Shown: positions 34,247 through 44,200 of the stretch, piece after piece | How positions within the stretch are numbered: position 1 is the stretch's first letter | Layout of the letters: each line of letters opens with the position of its first letter | Source: Saccharothrix sp. | GTDB lineage: Bacteria; Actinomycetota; Actinomycetes; Mycobacteriales; Pseudonocardiaceae | DNA length: 64,000 bases | Reading direction: 5' to 3' | Assembly: GCF_031180885.1 (NCBI RefSeq) | Contig: NZ_JAPSLK010000033.1 | Coordinates: forward strand, 31,767 to 95,766 | Notes under the pieces: generated by a model | Told to the model about the DNA's origin: nothing | Database searches by the model: none | The model's input: the letters and a program-made list of their open reading frames with translations, nothing else | Made by a program: the position numbers and the translations under genes

Positions 34247-34669
34247 ATGCACCGCTTCCCCACCGCCGGCGAACTGGCCGAGGGCCTCGGCGGCCGCACC
34301 TACGGCATGTCCCGCCGGGGCGAACCGCTGCTCGTGACCACCATCGGCACGGGCGAGCGCAACGCGCTGGTGTTCGCGGGCCCCCACCCCGACGAACCGG
34401 TCGGGTTCCTCACCATCCGCGCCCTGGCCCGCGTCCTGACCGGGGAACCGGCCCGGCGGGCGGGGATGCGCTGGCACCTCGTGCCGTGCGTCGACCCGGA
34501 CGGCGCCCGCCTCAACGAGGGCTGGTACGCCCACCCCGGCGACCGCGCGGCCTACGGCCGCCACCACTACCGCCCCGCGTTCGCCGAGCAGGTCGAGTGG
34601 ACCTTCGGCGACCCGATGCCGGAAACCGCGGCCCTCGCCGCCCTGATCGACGAGCTGCGGCCGGCCTGA
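34247..34669 (+). CDS. N-terminal half of M14-type zinc carboxypeptidase (frame-split)
   Basis: 140 residues, ATG with GAGGACCG upstream. The first two zinc ligands of M14 peptidases are in GPHPDEP (His47, Glu50) and the fold-typical WHLVPCVDPDGARLNEGWY follows. The frame ends at TGA (34667-34669) in the middle of the domain, exactly where the rest of the protein continues one base back in the -1 frame. Either a recent deletion has inactivated it, the sequence has an error, or translation slips or re-initiates at the overlapping TGATG. It is the divergent partner of the TetR gene. Confidence 0.7.
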   Translation: MHRFPTAGELAEGLGGRTYGMSRRGEPLLVTTIGTGERNALVFAGPHPDEPVGFLTIRALARVLTGEPARRAGMRWHLVPCVDPDGARLNEGWYAHPGDRAAYGRHHYRPAFAEQVEWTFGDPMPETAALAALIDELRPA

Positions 34670-35388
34670 TGTGCTCGCTGCACAACGGCCAGTACGGCGG
34701 TGTCTTCCACTACGTCAACACCGACGACGCCGAGTTGGCCGCCCGCCTGTCCGAGGTGCCGGCCAAGCACGGCCTGCCACCGCACAACGCCATCTGGGAA
34801 GCGCCCGACTCGGCCGTGCTCGCGCCGGGCGTGCTGCGGATGCCCTCCGTGCCGGGCCTGGTCAGCAGCGCCGACTACGCGTCCCGGCACGGCACGACCA
34901 CGGTGATCACCGAGGTGCCCTACTGGGAGGACCCCCGTGCCGGCGACACCTCCCCGTGCGGGCGAAACCTCGCGGAACTCGTGGGCGAGGCGATGGCACT
35001 GCTGGACGAGACCGCCGCCGCCCTGAAGATGATCACCCCCGAACCGGTGACCGACACCCCGTTCCACCGGGCCTACCAGGACGGGCTGCGCATGCTGCAC
35101 GGCGTGCGCGCGAACTGGTCCAACCAGGTCGACCGCCCGGCGACGGTGGCCGAGCAGTGCTCGTTCGAGGTGCTGCCGCACATGATGCGCATCCGGCTCG
35201 CCGGGGCGCTGCTGCGCGTCCTCGACGCCGAGCGGCGCCCGGCGACCGAGGCCGAAGCGGTCTTCGGCCACTGGTGCGAACTCGCCGACCGGTCGCTGCC
35301 CGGCACGCCCATCCCCCTGCACCGCCTGGCGGACGTGCAGGTCGAGTCGGCGCTGGTCGCCGCGCACGCCGTTTCGAAGACCGCCTGA
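34669..35388 (+). CDS. C-terminal half of M14-type zinc carboxypeptidase (frame-split)
   Basis: 239 residues, starting at the ATG that overlaps the preceding stop (TGATG). It begins MCSLHNGQYGGVFHYVN, which carries the third zinc ligand (His5 in this numbering) of the peptidase, and continues with the PHNAIWEAPDSAVLAPGVLR and TTTVITEVPYWEDPRAGDTS segments. The catalytic Glu, expected late in M14 domains, probably lies in ITEVPYW. A helical C-terminal extension of about 110 residues follows. Without the first half the zinc site cannot form, so activity needs co-folding of the two products or a frameshift. Confidence 0.7.
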   Translation: MCSLHNGQYGGVFHYVNTDDAELAARLSEVPAKHGLPPHNAIWEAPDSAVLAPGVLRMPSVPGLVSSADYASRHGTTTVITEVPYWEDPRAGDTSPCGRNLAELVGEAMALLDETAAALKMITPEPVTDTPFHRAYQDGLRMLHGVRANWSNQVDRPATVAEQCSFEVLPHMMRIRLAGALLRVLDAERRPATEAEAVFGHWCELADRSLPGTPIPLHRLADVQVESALVAAHAVSKTA

Positions 35389-35595
35389 CGCCGTCGAAGC
35401 AGGCGTCGCCCCGCCACCGGTTGGTCCAGCAGCCCGGCTCGCTCAGATCGATCAGGACCTCCAACGCGAACCGGAGCGCCACAACCGCACGGTGACCCGG
35501 GAGGCGCTGGAGAGGATCCTCCCGTGGTCGCACTCTCCGGTGACATCACCCGTTCGGACCCGTCTCCAGCACGCTCCGCACACCTCTGGTACAGC

Positions 35596-36240
35596 ATGGA
35601 ATCCGAGTTCTGGTACGACTCCTGGGCCGAGGGCGGCACGAAGACCAGCTTCCACTTGCCGAACGTGCACGAGCACGCCCTCCTGCTGGACCGCCTCGGC
35701 CTCGTGGCCGGCGCCCGCGTCCTGGTGCCGCTCTGCGGCAAGACCGCCGACCTGCGGTTCTTCGCGGAGTCCGCGGCGGAGGTCGTCGGGGTCGAGCTGG
35801 TGCCCCGGGCGGTCGCCGAATTCTTCGCCGAGAACGACCTGGACCCGGTGGAGGAGGAGCCCGACGTCTTCCGCTGCGCCAACCTCGTGATCCGCCGCCA
35901 GGACATCTTCACGCTGACACCCGAGGCGCTCGGCCCGGTGGACCTGGTGTACGACCGGGCCGCGCTGATCGCGTTCCCCGACGACATGCGGCAGCGCTAC
36001 GCCGAGGCGATCACCCGGCTGGTGCGACCCGGCACCCGGTACTTCCTCAACACCCTGGAATACCACCCGAGCCTGCCGACGCCGCCGTTCACCGTCGGAC
36101 CGGACGAAGTCGCCGACCGCTTCGGGGACGCGTTCGAGGTCGAGCACGTGGCCGCCGAACTCCGGCCGAACCACCGGATGGTCGAGAAGTTCGGGCTGAC
36201 CAGCCTGGTAGAACACGGCTTCCTGCTCCGCGCGCGCTAG
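35596..36240 (+). CDS. thiopurine S-methyltransferase-like SAM methyltransferase
   Basis: 214 residues from the ATG at 35596; an upstream in-frame GTG at 35524 would add 24 residues that do not match the family. The TPMT signature is intact: ESEFWYDSWAEGGTKTSFHL, then RVLVPLCGKTADLRFFAESA (SAM loop), VVGVELVPRAVAEFF, and VDLVYDRAALIAFPDDMRQR. Bacterial TPMT-family enzymes methylate thiols, selenium/tellurium or small molecules; the real substrate is not known. The stop codon overlaps that of the convergent DUF6289 gene (shared CTAG). Confidence 0.88.
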   Translation: MESEFWYDSWAEGGTKTSFHLPNVHEHALLLDRLGLVAGARVLVPLCGKTADLRFFAESAAEVVGVELVPRAVAEFFAENDLDPVEEEPDVFRCANLVIRRQDIFTLTPEALGPVDLVYDRAALIAFPDDMRQRYAEAITRLVRPGTRYFLNTLEYHPSLPTPPFTVGPDEVADRFGDAFEVEHVAAELRPNHRMVEKFGLTSLVEHGFLLRAR

Positions 36241-36482
36241 TACGAGCTGTTGCAGCGCGCCTGACCGAACACCAGGTAACCGCTCTGCACACCGGAACTG
36301 TCGACGCTGCCGTCGCAGTTGACGGCGCGGAAACCGTTGAACTGGGTGTGCTCCGGGTCGGCGTACCACTGGTACAGGCAGGCGTAGCCGCTCTTGCACA
36401 CCGGGATGGCCTGGGCAGCGGACGGCACCAGAGCGACGACCCCGAGTGCCGCGGCGACCGCGACCACCAGACGACGAATCAC
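36237..36482 (-). CDS. small secreted DUF6289-like protein
   Basis: 81 residues with a signal peptide (MIRRLVVAVAAALGVVALVP, cleavage after AQA). Mature part about 56 residues with four Cys: IPVCKSGYACLYQWYAD, FRAVNCDGS and FGQARCNSSY. Such short, two-disulfide secreted proteins (DUF6289) are abundant in actinomycetes and of unknown role. Its 3' end overlaps the TPMT gene by four bases in convergent orientation. RBS AAGGGAGG lies 5-6 bases before the ATG. Confidence 0.75.
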   Translation of the reverse strand: MIRRLVVAVAAALGVVALVPSAAQAIPVCKSGYACLYQWYADPEHTQFNGFRAVNCDGSVDSSGVQSGYLVFGQARCNSSY

Positions 36483-36679
36483 GGTGGACCTCCCTTGCTC
36501 AAGGGGCCTGCCGCCCCGGTGGCGAACGTCCGCTCAGGATGGCAGCGGGACCGCCCGCAGCGACATCGCCGATCGGCAGAACGCTTCGGGATCACCGCCA
36601 CAGCGTGATGCACATGCTCGCGGCACTCGACCTCGCCCCGGGGTGGATCCACTATCCGTTCCGCTGGAGAACGCGCGGT

Positions 36680-37747
36680 TCACGGCAGGACCAGCGGTGC
36701 GAGGGCAGGCACGACGCTCAGTTCGCCACCCAGCAGGGACAACTTCAGCGGGGCGCCCGGCGGCAGCTCCCGGCGCAGGTCGTCGGGGATGTAGTCCATG
36801 GTGGCGATGCGTTCGGCGTAGTCGAGGAACCGGTGGCACCCCACGACCCGCACCTCGGCCGGGCGCGGGGCGTCGAGCACGTCGGCCAGGGTGAAGCCCC
36901 CGGCGGCGGTGGACTGGACGACCTCGACGGCCGACAGGTGACGCATCGCGACCCGCTCGGGAAACAGCAGACACGCGAAGTGCCGGTACAGCACGTACTC
37001 CGACGCGCCGGTCCACTTCGACGACTCGCTGGTGGCCAGGAACGCCCGCCAGAACGGCGCGCCGTGAGCCTGTTCCACCCGGCGGGTCAGCTCCGCCGAC
37101 ACCACCCGGTCGAACACCATGTGGTGCTGCATCCCGCTGAAGTGGTCCACCGGACGCCACCCCGGCACCAGGCGGGCCGCGGCGCTCAGCGCCGAGTGCC
37201 GCGACGGGGCCGCGGCTCGTCCGCCGTTCACCCAACGCAGCGGATATCCCATGGGCAGCCGCACCCGACCGTCGTGATCCACGAACGACACATCGGCGAC
37301 GAAGGCGATGTCGGCGTCGACGACCAGCACGTGATCGGGCGTGTCACTGTCGAGCAGGTCGAAGCAGCGCAGTTTGAGCAGCTGTTGGAAGTACCACGAC
37401 GCGTTGGTGTGACGCGACCCGGCCGCCCGCAACGCCTCCCCGACGTCCCCGATGCCCGGCCTGATCGATGCCTCGTCCAACCACCGCACGCGCTCATCGG
37501 CCGCCGTCACCGGGAACCGCGACACGACGTGCACCGCGCGAACGGGGTTGCGGCAGTGGCGCAGGACCGAATCCAGGCACAACCCCACGTCACCCGCGTC
37601 CTTCGGCGCGATCGGGATGACCACGTCCAATTCCGGCAGGCTCACATCGACCACTGACGACACGAGATCATCCTGATGCGGCACCGGAGTGCGCACACCG
37701 CCGATCGGCGGAACCGCATCACGTGCCGGGCCGGTCGTCCACGTCAT
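36680..37747 (-). CDS. DUF6492-like glycosyltransferase-fold protein
   Basis: 355 residues from the ATG at 37747. The start of the domain, LPELDVVIPIAPKDAGDVGL, and the acidic metal motif VLVVDADIAFV (DxD) are typical of GT-A-fold glycosyltransferases, in the DUF6492 group. Later segments include YPLRWVNGGRA, DHFSGMQHHMVFDRVV and FLATSESSKWTGASEYVLYR, the last probably acceptor-binding. No signal peptide. It is the last gene on this strand before the three-gene cluster at 37963-44371, from which it is separated by a hairpin, so co-transcription is uncertain. Acceptor and donor unknown. Confidence 0.7.
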   Translation of the reverse strand: MTWTTGPARDAVPPIGGVRTPVPHQDDLVSSVVDVSLPELDVVIPIAPKDAGDVGLCLDSVLRHCRNPVRAVHVVSRFPVTAADERVRWLDEASIRPGIGDVGEALRAAGSRHTNASWYFQQLLKLRCFDLLDSDTPDHVLVVDADIAFVADVSFVDHDGRVRLPMGYPLRWVNGGRAAAPSRHSALSAAARLVPGWRPVDHFSGMQHHMVFDRVVSAELTRRVEQAHGAPFWRAFLATSESSKWTGASEYVLYRHFACLLFPERVAMRHLSAVEVVQSTAAGGFTLADVLDAPRPAEVRVVGCHRFLDYAERIATMDYIPDDLRRELPPGAPLKLSLLGGELSVVPALAPLVLP

Positions 37748-37932
37748 GCGCTGTCCCTGACGCACCGCACCCGCTGCTCCTCGCGTCGACCGACGACCAG
37801 GTGGTTCCGATCGACCCGACCGCGCCTGCCGGTGGTACGACCGGTCGGGGAAGTCCCCCGTTCCTCCACATCGGACACTGGCGCCCGACGCGGGACCTGA
37901 ACCCACCTGGGCCGCCGGTCGTCGGCGCGGTC

Positions 37933-37956
37933 GCCGCGGAGGGGGTCCTCCGCGGC
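37933..37956 (-). terminator. terminator hairpin after the three-gene cluster
   Basis: Perfect 10-bp arms GCCGCGGAGG and CCTCCGCGGC with loop GGGT, seven bases past the stop at 37963. Confidence 0.7.
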
Positions 37957-37962
37957 GGCGGG

Positions 37963-39453
37963 TCAGGCCGTCCGGGCCCCGTCGGCGGCCAGGCGGAACC
38001 GGAAGTCGCGGAACAGGTCCGTCTCCGGCGCGTTCGCGCCCCGCAGGCGGAGGGCGTAGCTGATCAGGGCGTGCGGGATCATGTACAGGCGCAGCCCTTC
38101 CTCCGTCGCGCCCTCGGACATGTTGTCGATGACCCAGTCGATCGCCGAGCTGCCGCGGTAGCGCTCGCGCGGCTCGAAGACCAGTTCGGGGGCGCCGATC
38201 TCGCCGAGCACGTTGAGCGCGTAGCTGACCGGGAAGCTGCGGTTGGCGCGGTTGGCCGGGGTGCTGTCTAGGTCGGTGAAGGAGTCGACCATCTTGTGCA
38301 GCGCCTCCTCCGGGATGAGGTCCATCCGCCCGGTCTGCATGGCCACCTCGATGATGTACGGGTAGGCGATGCCGTTGGGGAAGAAGTTGGCACCCGGGTC
38401 GACCTGGTCGAGCACGGCCGCGATCTCCTCCACGTACCCGTCCAGGTCGGGCAGCCGGTCGCGCAGCCGGCCCAGGTTGTGCAGGCCGACGATGTAGTAC
38501 TGGCTCATGTGGACGCGGTCGCTCCACGGCACCTCGGACAGCAGTTCCTCGGCCTCGGCCAGCCAGTCGACCGGGTCGTTCAAGTACTCCGCCCGGCCGC
38601 TCATGGCGATCGCGTTGAGCATGCACAGCAGGGGGTAGACCTTCGACCAGGCGGTCGGCAGCTCCTCCGGGAACGACGGGAAGATCCCGATCTCGTCGGC
38701 GCGCGCCATGTAGTGCAGGGTCTCCCGCATGTAGTCGCGCTCGCCGTCGAAGATGTACTCGTCGTAGCCCAGCAGCGAGAGCACCGACATGAACATCGAG
38801 CCGGACCGGCCGCGGAAGTAGGGCGCCGGGATGTTCTCCAGCAGGCCCAGCGCCTCCACGACGCGGTTGCGCTCGGGGGTGACCAGCCGCTCCTTCAGCC
38901 CGACCTGCCCGAGCGCGAGGAACACCGCGGAGCTCGCGGACAGCCGCTCGTAGTCGCCGTGCCGGCCGCGGTTCTCGTCGGGGATCTGGTCCGGCGCGAT
39001 CTCGTCGAGCGTGTCCAGCACCTCGGCCGGGAAGTCACGTCGGTCGTTGACCAGCAGGGACACGTCGAGGCCGAGCTTGGCGAACGAGTCCATGACGAGG
39101 CAGCCGGCCAGCGCCCGGTAGTAGGGGTTGCGCTCGGCGCGGGCGGCGTCGAGCAGCGGCTCGACCGCCTGGTCGACCCACGTGCGGTCGCGCGCGGGGT
39201 CGTTGACCTTCAGCACGAAGTCGCCCAGGTCCCGGCAGAACAACGCGTACGCGTTGGACGGCAGGACCTTCGCGGCCAGCTGGTCGAGCGCTCGTCCGAT
39301 GTGCCCGGCGACCGCGGGGTCGTAGTCGACGGGGTACTGCCCGAGGCCCAGGGCGCGGATCATGCGGCTCCACGGCGCGGTGATCATGCGGGACTCGTTC
39401 GACAGGTCCGTCAGCCCGGAGACGGGGAGGGTGCGGGAAGCGGTGGTGGTCAT
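37963..39453 (-). CDS. 496-residue all-helical protein of unknown function
   Basis: No recognised domain. The sequence is almost entirely amphipathic helices with repeated aromatic and acidic clusters: NPYYRALAGCLVMDSFAKLG, ENIPAPYFRGRSGSMFMSVL, SLLGYDEYIFDGERDYMRET, ARADEIGIFPSFPEELPTAW and later DPGANFFPNGIAYPYIIEVA. This gives the impression of an alpha/alpha-toroid such as a terpene-cyclase or LanC-like barrel, but the diagnostic DDxxD or zinc motifs are not evident. Third gene of the operon; follows the kinase-like gene by 51 bases. Cytoplasmic (no signal or membrane segment). Its substrate may be the product of the preceding acyltransferase and phosphotransferase; this is inference only. 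Confidence 0.7.
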   Translation of the reverse strand: MTTTASRTLPVSGLTDLSNESRMITAPWSRMIRALGLGQYPVDYDPAVAGHIGRALDQLAAKVLPSNAYALFCRDLGDFVLKVNDPARDRTWVDQAVEPLLDAARAERNPYYRALAGCLVMDSFAKLGLDVSLLVNDRRDFPAEVLDTLDEIAPDQIPDENRGRHGDYERLSASSAVFLALGQVGLKERLVTPERNRVVEALGLLENIPAPYFRGRSGSMFMSVLSLLGYDEYIFDGERDYMRETLHYMARADEIGIFPSFPEELPTAWSKVYPLLCMLNAIAMSGRAEYLNDPVDWLAEAEELLSEVPWSDRVHMSQYYIVGLHNLGRLRDRLPDLDGYVEEIAAVLDQVDPGANFFPNGIAYPYIIEVAMQTGRMDLIPEEALHKMVDSFTDLDSTPANRANRSFPVSYALNVLGEIGAPELVFEPRERYRGSSAIDWVIDNMSEGATEEGLRLYMIPHALISYALRLRGANAPETDLFRDFRFRLAADGARTA

Positions 39454-39504
39454 GGTTCTCTCGGTCCTTCGTGGTCGGTCGGTGTGGGGTCGCGGGTGGC
39501 GGGA

Positions 39505-41214
39505 CTACGCGGCGGCGGCGCGGCCGGGCAGCGGCGGGACCGGCAGGCCGAGGAACTCGGTGCGGCGCCCCTCCAGCATCTCCAGGGCCCAGTTGAGCCA
39601 CTTGATGCCCTCGCAGTAGATGGCCACCGGCCGTCGCTGCGACTGGTGGTTGTCGATCAGGGTGCCGCCCAGCTCCGCCTGGAAGTGGAACGGCGGCATC
39701 GCGGTGAAGTGCGTGCCCATGACGAAGGCGAACCGGATCAGCCAGTACGGGTCGTCGCGCAGGTGCGGCGAGCCCGGGTCGTCCAGGCCGTACACCTCGG
39801 TCATGATCGGGGCGAAGTGGTCCTCCATGCCCCGGGGCGCGTCCGGGTCGACCGGTCCGCCGGCCACCGCCACGTCACGCACCCGGTACGCCCGCTGGTA
39901 GGGGTTGCCCTCGGTGAACTCGATGTCGACGCTGGGCGTGCGCCCCGGACCGCACCGGACCCGCAGCGCGAAGTGCTCGTGGTGCAGTTCGTCGTAGTGG
40001 CCGATGGAGTTGTGCCAGGGCTTGTTGTCGTACATCGGGTCGTCGCGGGTGTCGGCGCCCGTGCTGCGGAAGCCGATCGCCCTCGGGTCGAGGAACCTGA
40101 TGCCCAGCGACGCGGCGGTGACGGCGGCCAGCGCCGCGTCGACCTCGTCGGCCGGGGCGCCGGACTCGATCAGGCGTTGCGCCCGCAGCAGCGGTCCGAT
40201 GTCGGTGATCTTGATGTTCTCGGTGTTCGTGTCGCCCATGACCAGGGAGTGCACCCGCGGCTCCAGGACGTCGAGGAACGCCGGGTTGCCCCGGAACCGC
40301 CTCAGCAGGGCCGCCGAGTTCAGGTAGGACACCCCGTTGACCACGATCCGCTCGGTGTCGATCAGGTGCTCGTCGAACGTGCGCGGCGCGGTGCGGCGGC
40401 ACAGGTCCAGCCGGTCCTCGATCTTGCGGAAGTAGGAGTCCTCCAGCGTCCGGCCGGGCGCGGGGACGCGGTTGACCGCGTGCACCTCGTCGTTGAGGAC
40501 CTTCAAGACCACCGTGTACAGGCGGGCGATCACGGCGGGCGGCGGGCAGTGCTCGGCCACGAACCGGCTGACCTCCGTGCCGGGCACGTAGCTCATCTCG
40601 TAGATGACCTCCTTGTGCGTGGTCCGCTCGTCCTGCCGGAGGTGCTCCGGGACACCGATCTCCCGCTCCAGGCTCGCGAAGGCTTGGGGGAAGTACGGGC
40701 GCACCGACTCGGGCAGGGCCTTGAGGTACTCCGCCTGGTTGCGCGCCTTGGCGAACGGCGGCAGCATCACTCCCTCGCCGTCGCGGTTCCACCGGGCGGT
40801 GGTCAGGGCCTCGCTGAGGATCTTGCGGACGTGGACGCGGTCGTCGCCCTCCTTCCTGATGAAGATGGTCATGGACTCGCTGCCGCCCTTGCCGAAGCCG
40901 ACGACCTCCTCGCCGCTGTCGACGTAGGCGTAGACGACGCTGCTGAGCAGGTTGCGGCCGCGCGCGTGGCGCAGCACCTCGCGGTACTCGGCGGTCAGCG
41001 ACAGCGTCGACCGCGTCTCGAAGTCGTCCAGGGCGGGGTTGGCCCGCTTGCGCCAGATGTCGGTCGGCGACCGCACCGCGATGACGTCCGCCCGGAACGG
41101 GCCGGTGTCGAAGTGCGCGGCGTCGAGCGTCGAGCCGAGGGACAGGATCTGGCAGTTGCCGTTGAGCTTTATCCGGCGGACGGGTGAGTCGAGGGTGCTA
41201 GGCGATGACGACAC
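39505..41214 (-). CDS. kinase-fold phosphotransferase-like protein, unassigned substrate
   Basis: 569 residues from a GTG at 41214 that follows GGAGG by nine bases (a TTG at 41223 is less likely). Residues 100-140 look like a kinase N-lobe: glycine loop VVGFGKGGSESM and Lys in VHVRKIL. The catalytic loop is HSLVMGDTNTENIKI (Asp328, Asn333) and the metal-binding Asp376 is in RFLDPRAIGF. These are the motifs of the aminoglycoside/choline phosphotransferase superfamily. The C-terminal 190 residues (WHNSIGHYDELHHEH ... FHFQAELGGTLIDNHQ) have no match that I know. The start overlaps the acyltransferase stop by 17 bases, so the two are translationally coupled. Confidence 0.7.
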   Translation of the reverse strand: MSSSPSTLDSPVRRIKLNGNCQILSLGSTLDAAHFDTGPFRADVIAVRSPTDIWRKRANPALDDFETRSTLSLTAEYREVLRHARGRNLLSSVVYAYVDSGEEVVGFGKGGSESMTIFIRKEGDDRVHVRKILSEALTTARWNRDGEGVMLPPFAKARNQAEYLKALPESVRPYFPQAFASLEREIGVPEHLRQDERTTHKEVIYEMSYVPGTEVSRFVAEHCPPPAVIARLYTVVLKVLNDEVHAVNRVPAPGRTLEDSYFRKIEDRLDLCRRTAPRTFDEHLIDTERIVVNGVSYLNSAALLRRFRGNPAFLDVLEPRVHSLVMGDTNTENIKITDIGPLLRAQRLIESGAPADEVDAALAAVTAASLGIRFLDPRAIGFRSTGADTRDDPMYDNKPWHNSIGHYDELHHEHFALRVRCGPGRTPSVDIEFTEGNPYQRAYRVRDVAVAGGPVDPDAPRGMEDHFAPIMTEVYGLDDPGSPHLRDDPYWLIRFAFVMGTHFTAMPPFHFQAELGGTLIDNHQSQRRPVAIYCEGIKWLNWALEMLEGRRTEFLGLPVPPLPGRAAAA

Positions 41215-44200
41215 GGGTCGCAACCTCCAGATCGATCTTCGCGTGCAGGGGTGTGCCCGCCGGGGAGAGGACCGGGACCTCGGGTGTCCGCAGCGAGGCC
41301 AGCACCCGTTCCAGGGCGGCCCGCGCCTCGTCGGTCTCCATGCCGGAGCGCAGGTAGGCGGCGTAGAGCCGCACGACGTCCGGCAGCGCCGCCGCCCCGG
41401 ACGCGGCCAGCGCGACCAGCCAGCCCATCGGGTCGCTGCCCGCGAGGTAGTGGTCGTGCTGGAACGCGGCGGGCCGGTGCAGGCGCAGCAGCCGGAACAG
41501 CGTGTACTGGTAGACCAGGTAGCCGAGGGCGAGCTGGTCGACGGTCGGGGTGGTGACGCCGGGCAGGGTCAGGAACCCGTCGTCGGTGACGCCGAGGCTG
41601 TCGAACACCTGGTCGTAGATCTGGCGTGCGAGCGGCTGCGTGTCCAGCAGCAGCCGGGTGTTGACCGCCAGGTCGGCGTAGTCGAGGCCGGGCAGGTGGT
41701 CGAAGTGGATCACGACCACCTCGTGCTGCTCGACGCCGGTGAGGCTGCGGTCGCCGACGACCCCCGCCGCGTCGACCACCTTCAGCTCGGCGAACACCTG
41801 GCCGAGTTCCTCGGCCTCGCCGACGATGCGCTTCTTCAACCGGGCCTGGAGCACGAGTTCGCCCGCGTCGAGGTCGACGTGATCGCGGTAGTTGTACGTG
41901 TGCTGGAAGGTCTCCAGCAGCTCGTGGAACGCGGGCGACGCGGACCGGTCGCGGTGGGTCGCCTCGTCGGCGACGACGCGCCCGATGGTGCGGTAGAGGT
42001 ACCGCTCGCAGAACCGGTCCTCCCGGGAGGCGCGGAAAACCTCCCGCAGCGCGTCGTGGTGCCGGTCGGTGATCCGGTCGGCCGCGGTCCGCAGGTCCGC
42101 CAACTGCCCCAGCACGGTGTCGGCCAGCCGCACCGCGCGCAGGAACTCCTCCGCCGCGCCCGCCGTCCCGGTGTAGGAGGTGACCGGCACGTCGAGGTCG
42201 TTGTCGACCAGCAGCCGCACCGACTTGCCGCCCAGGCCCAGTTCGACGATCGCGTCCGGGCGCAGCGCGTCCAGCGTCTCCGCGGTCGCGCGCGACGCCA
42301 TGACCTCGTCGATGATCGCCAGGACGCCGTTGCGGACCTCGGCCGCCGTGGTGAGCAGGCCGGCGTTGTTGTTCGACACGACCGGCGTGTGCGGCTTGCG
42401 GAACACGACTCCCCGGTCGGCCATGAACCGCTCGAACGCGTGGCGCACGGCGGTCATCCGCTCGGCGTGGGCGAGGAACGTGGTCGGCGGCTTCAGCTCC
42501 TCGACCGCGACGGCCGGGAAGCCCCCGGCGAACCGGTCGAAGGCGTCCTTGGCGCCGGCGCGGACGTAGACGTTGGTCTGGCGGTGCGAGTAGACCTTGT
42601 GCACCTCGACGTCGGAGGTCGGGAAGTTCCGCGCGATCGCCGCCAGGAGCGCGGCGAGGTCCGCGGGCTCGCCGCGGAGCCCGACCACGTGGTGCGGCTC
42701 GGTCACCAGCGGCCGACCGCGCAGCGACTCCGGCAGGTACGCGGCCAGTTCGGCGGCCAGTGGGTCGTCGTCGGCCACGCCGTCCGCGGCCGTCAGCAGC
42801 AGCGGGGTGAACGCGTGCGCGAGCCTGGTCCCGTCGGCGACGGAGAGGGCGCCCGCGGCCACCGCCGCCGTGATGATGCCGAAGCTCTCACCGGTGTAGC
42901 CGGCGAGGCGCAACGGCACGCCCGCGTTCGCCGCCGTCACGCGCAGGTGGATGTCGAGGGCGAGGCCGTGCGCGAGGAAGGCGGCACCGATGAAGCCCTG
43001 CGCGGCGAGCCGGTCGCCCGGCACGTTCTCGGGGACGAGCAGCAGCCGTTCCGGGCCGGGCAGGCCCAGCGCCCGCGCGCCCTGCTCGTAGACCTCGACC
43101 ACCTCGGGAATGCCCGAGTCGAGCAGGCCCCGACCGAGATCCCGGTAGAACGACCGGCTGCCGAGACCGGGGAAGAAACCGACGACCTGCCGGCCGCGGT
43201 CGATTCCGAGCAGGTCGCCCCGCGCCGTGCCGATCGTCCGGCGGAATTGTTCCCGGGAGAACAGGAACGCGTTGGCCCGCGACAGGGAACGCACCAGGGT
43301 CGTGGATTCCCGGAGGTTGTCCGGGGTGATCAGAATGGCCGCCGGCGCGTGGTCGACCCCGGTCACCGACCTGGTGACACCGCTGGCGGCGGGCGCTATC
43401 CGGTCCATCACGAAAAACGTGAAGAACTCGCATTCCCGGAGTTCGTCCACGAGCGCCAGCAGATCCTCCGCGCTCGCGTCCGCGACGAACGCGGGGTCGA
43501 TCGGGTGGGCCGCCGCGAGCCGGTCGGACACCGCCGGGTCGGCGAAGGTCGCCCGCAGCGAGTCGATGTCGTCCGCGCCGATCCCGCGCAGGACCGCGTG
43601 CCGCGACGCCCGGCGGATCGCCAGCACCGGCCGGACGCCGCGCCGCAGGCGGGTGGCGGTCCGCGCGGTGGTGTCCAGTGCCCGTTGCAGCTCGGGGTCG
43701 AGCCCGTTGCGGCGCAGTTCGATCGAGGCGCGGTGGAGGTTCTGCGCGAACTCCGAGCCGCCGGTCCCCGGCTCGCGGCTCATCGCGGCGGCCGCGGCGC
43801 GCACCCACGGGTGGATGGCGCGCACGTCCGCACGACCCAGGATCCCGGCCAGGAACTCGTCGATCCCGGGCACGCCGTGCAGCAGCGCGCCACCGGGCTC
43901 GGCCGCGCCCTCGACCAGCCAGTAGCCGGGGCGCAGCAGGTCGAACAGGCACTGCCGCAACGCGGGCGCCGCCACGCCGCGCTCGTCGCGGTCGCTGAAC
44001 AGGAACACCGCCTGGCGGTCGTGGTCGAGCACGAAGTCGGGCACACCGCCGTGCGGCGCGGTACCGCTCACGTCGAACGGGACCTCCGCGACCACGTCGC
44101 CCCGCCGGCAGCTCAGCCGCACCCGGTCCGCGTGGATCTCGACGTCCGCCACGTTCGGCAGGTCGACCGCGGCGGACGCGTCGGTGATCGCCTTTTCGAG

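Noticed and set aside
37880..37915. Reverse-strand sequence resembling a tRNA T-arm and CCA end (GGGTTCAGGTCCC ... GGGCGCCA)
   Set aside because: The T-loop lacks the conserved A58 and no matching 5' acceptor strand, D-arm or anticodon arm lies within 90 bases. It overlaps the upstream region of the glycosyltransferase-like gene. Not a tRNA or a clear att site.
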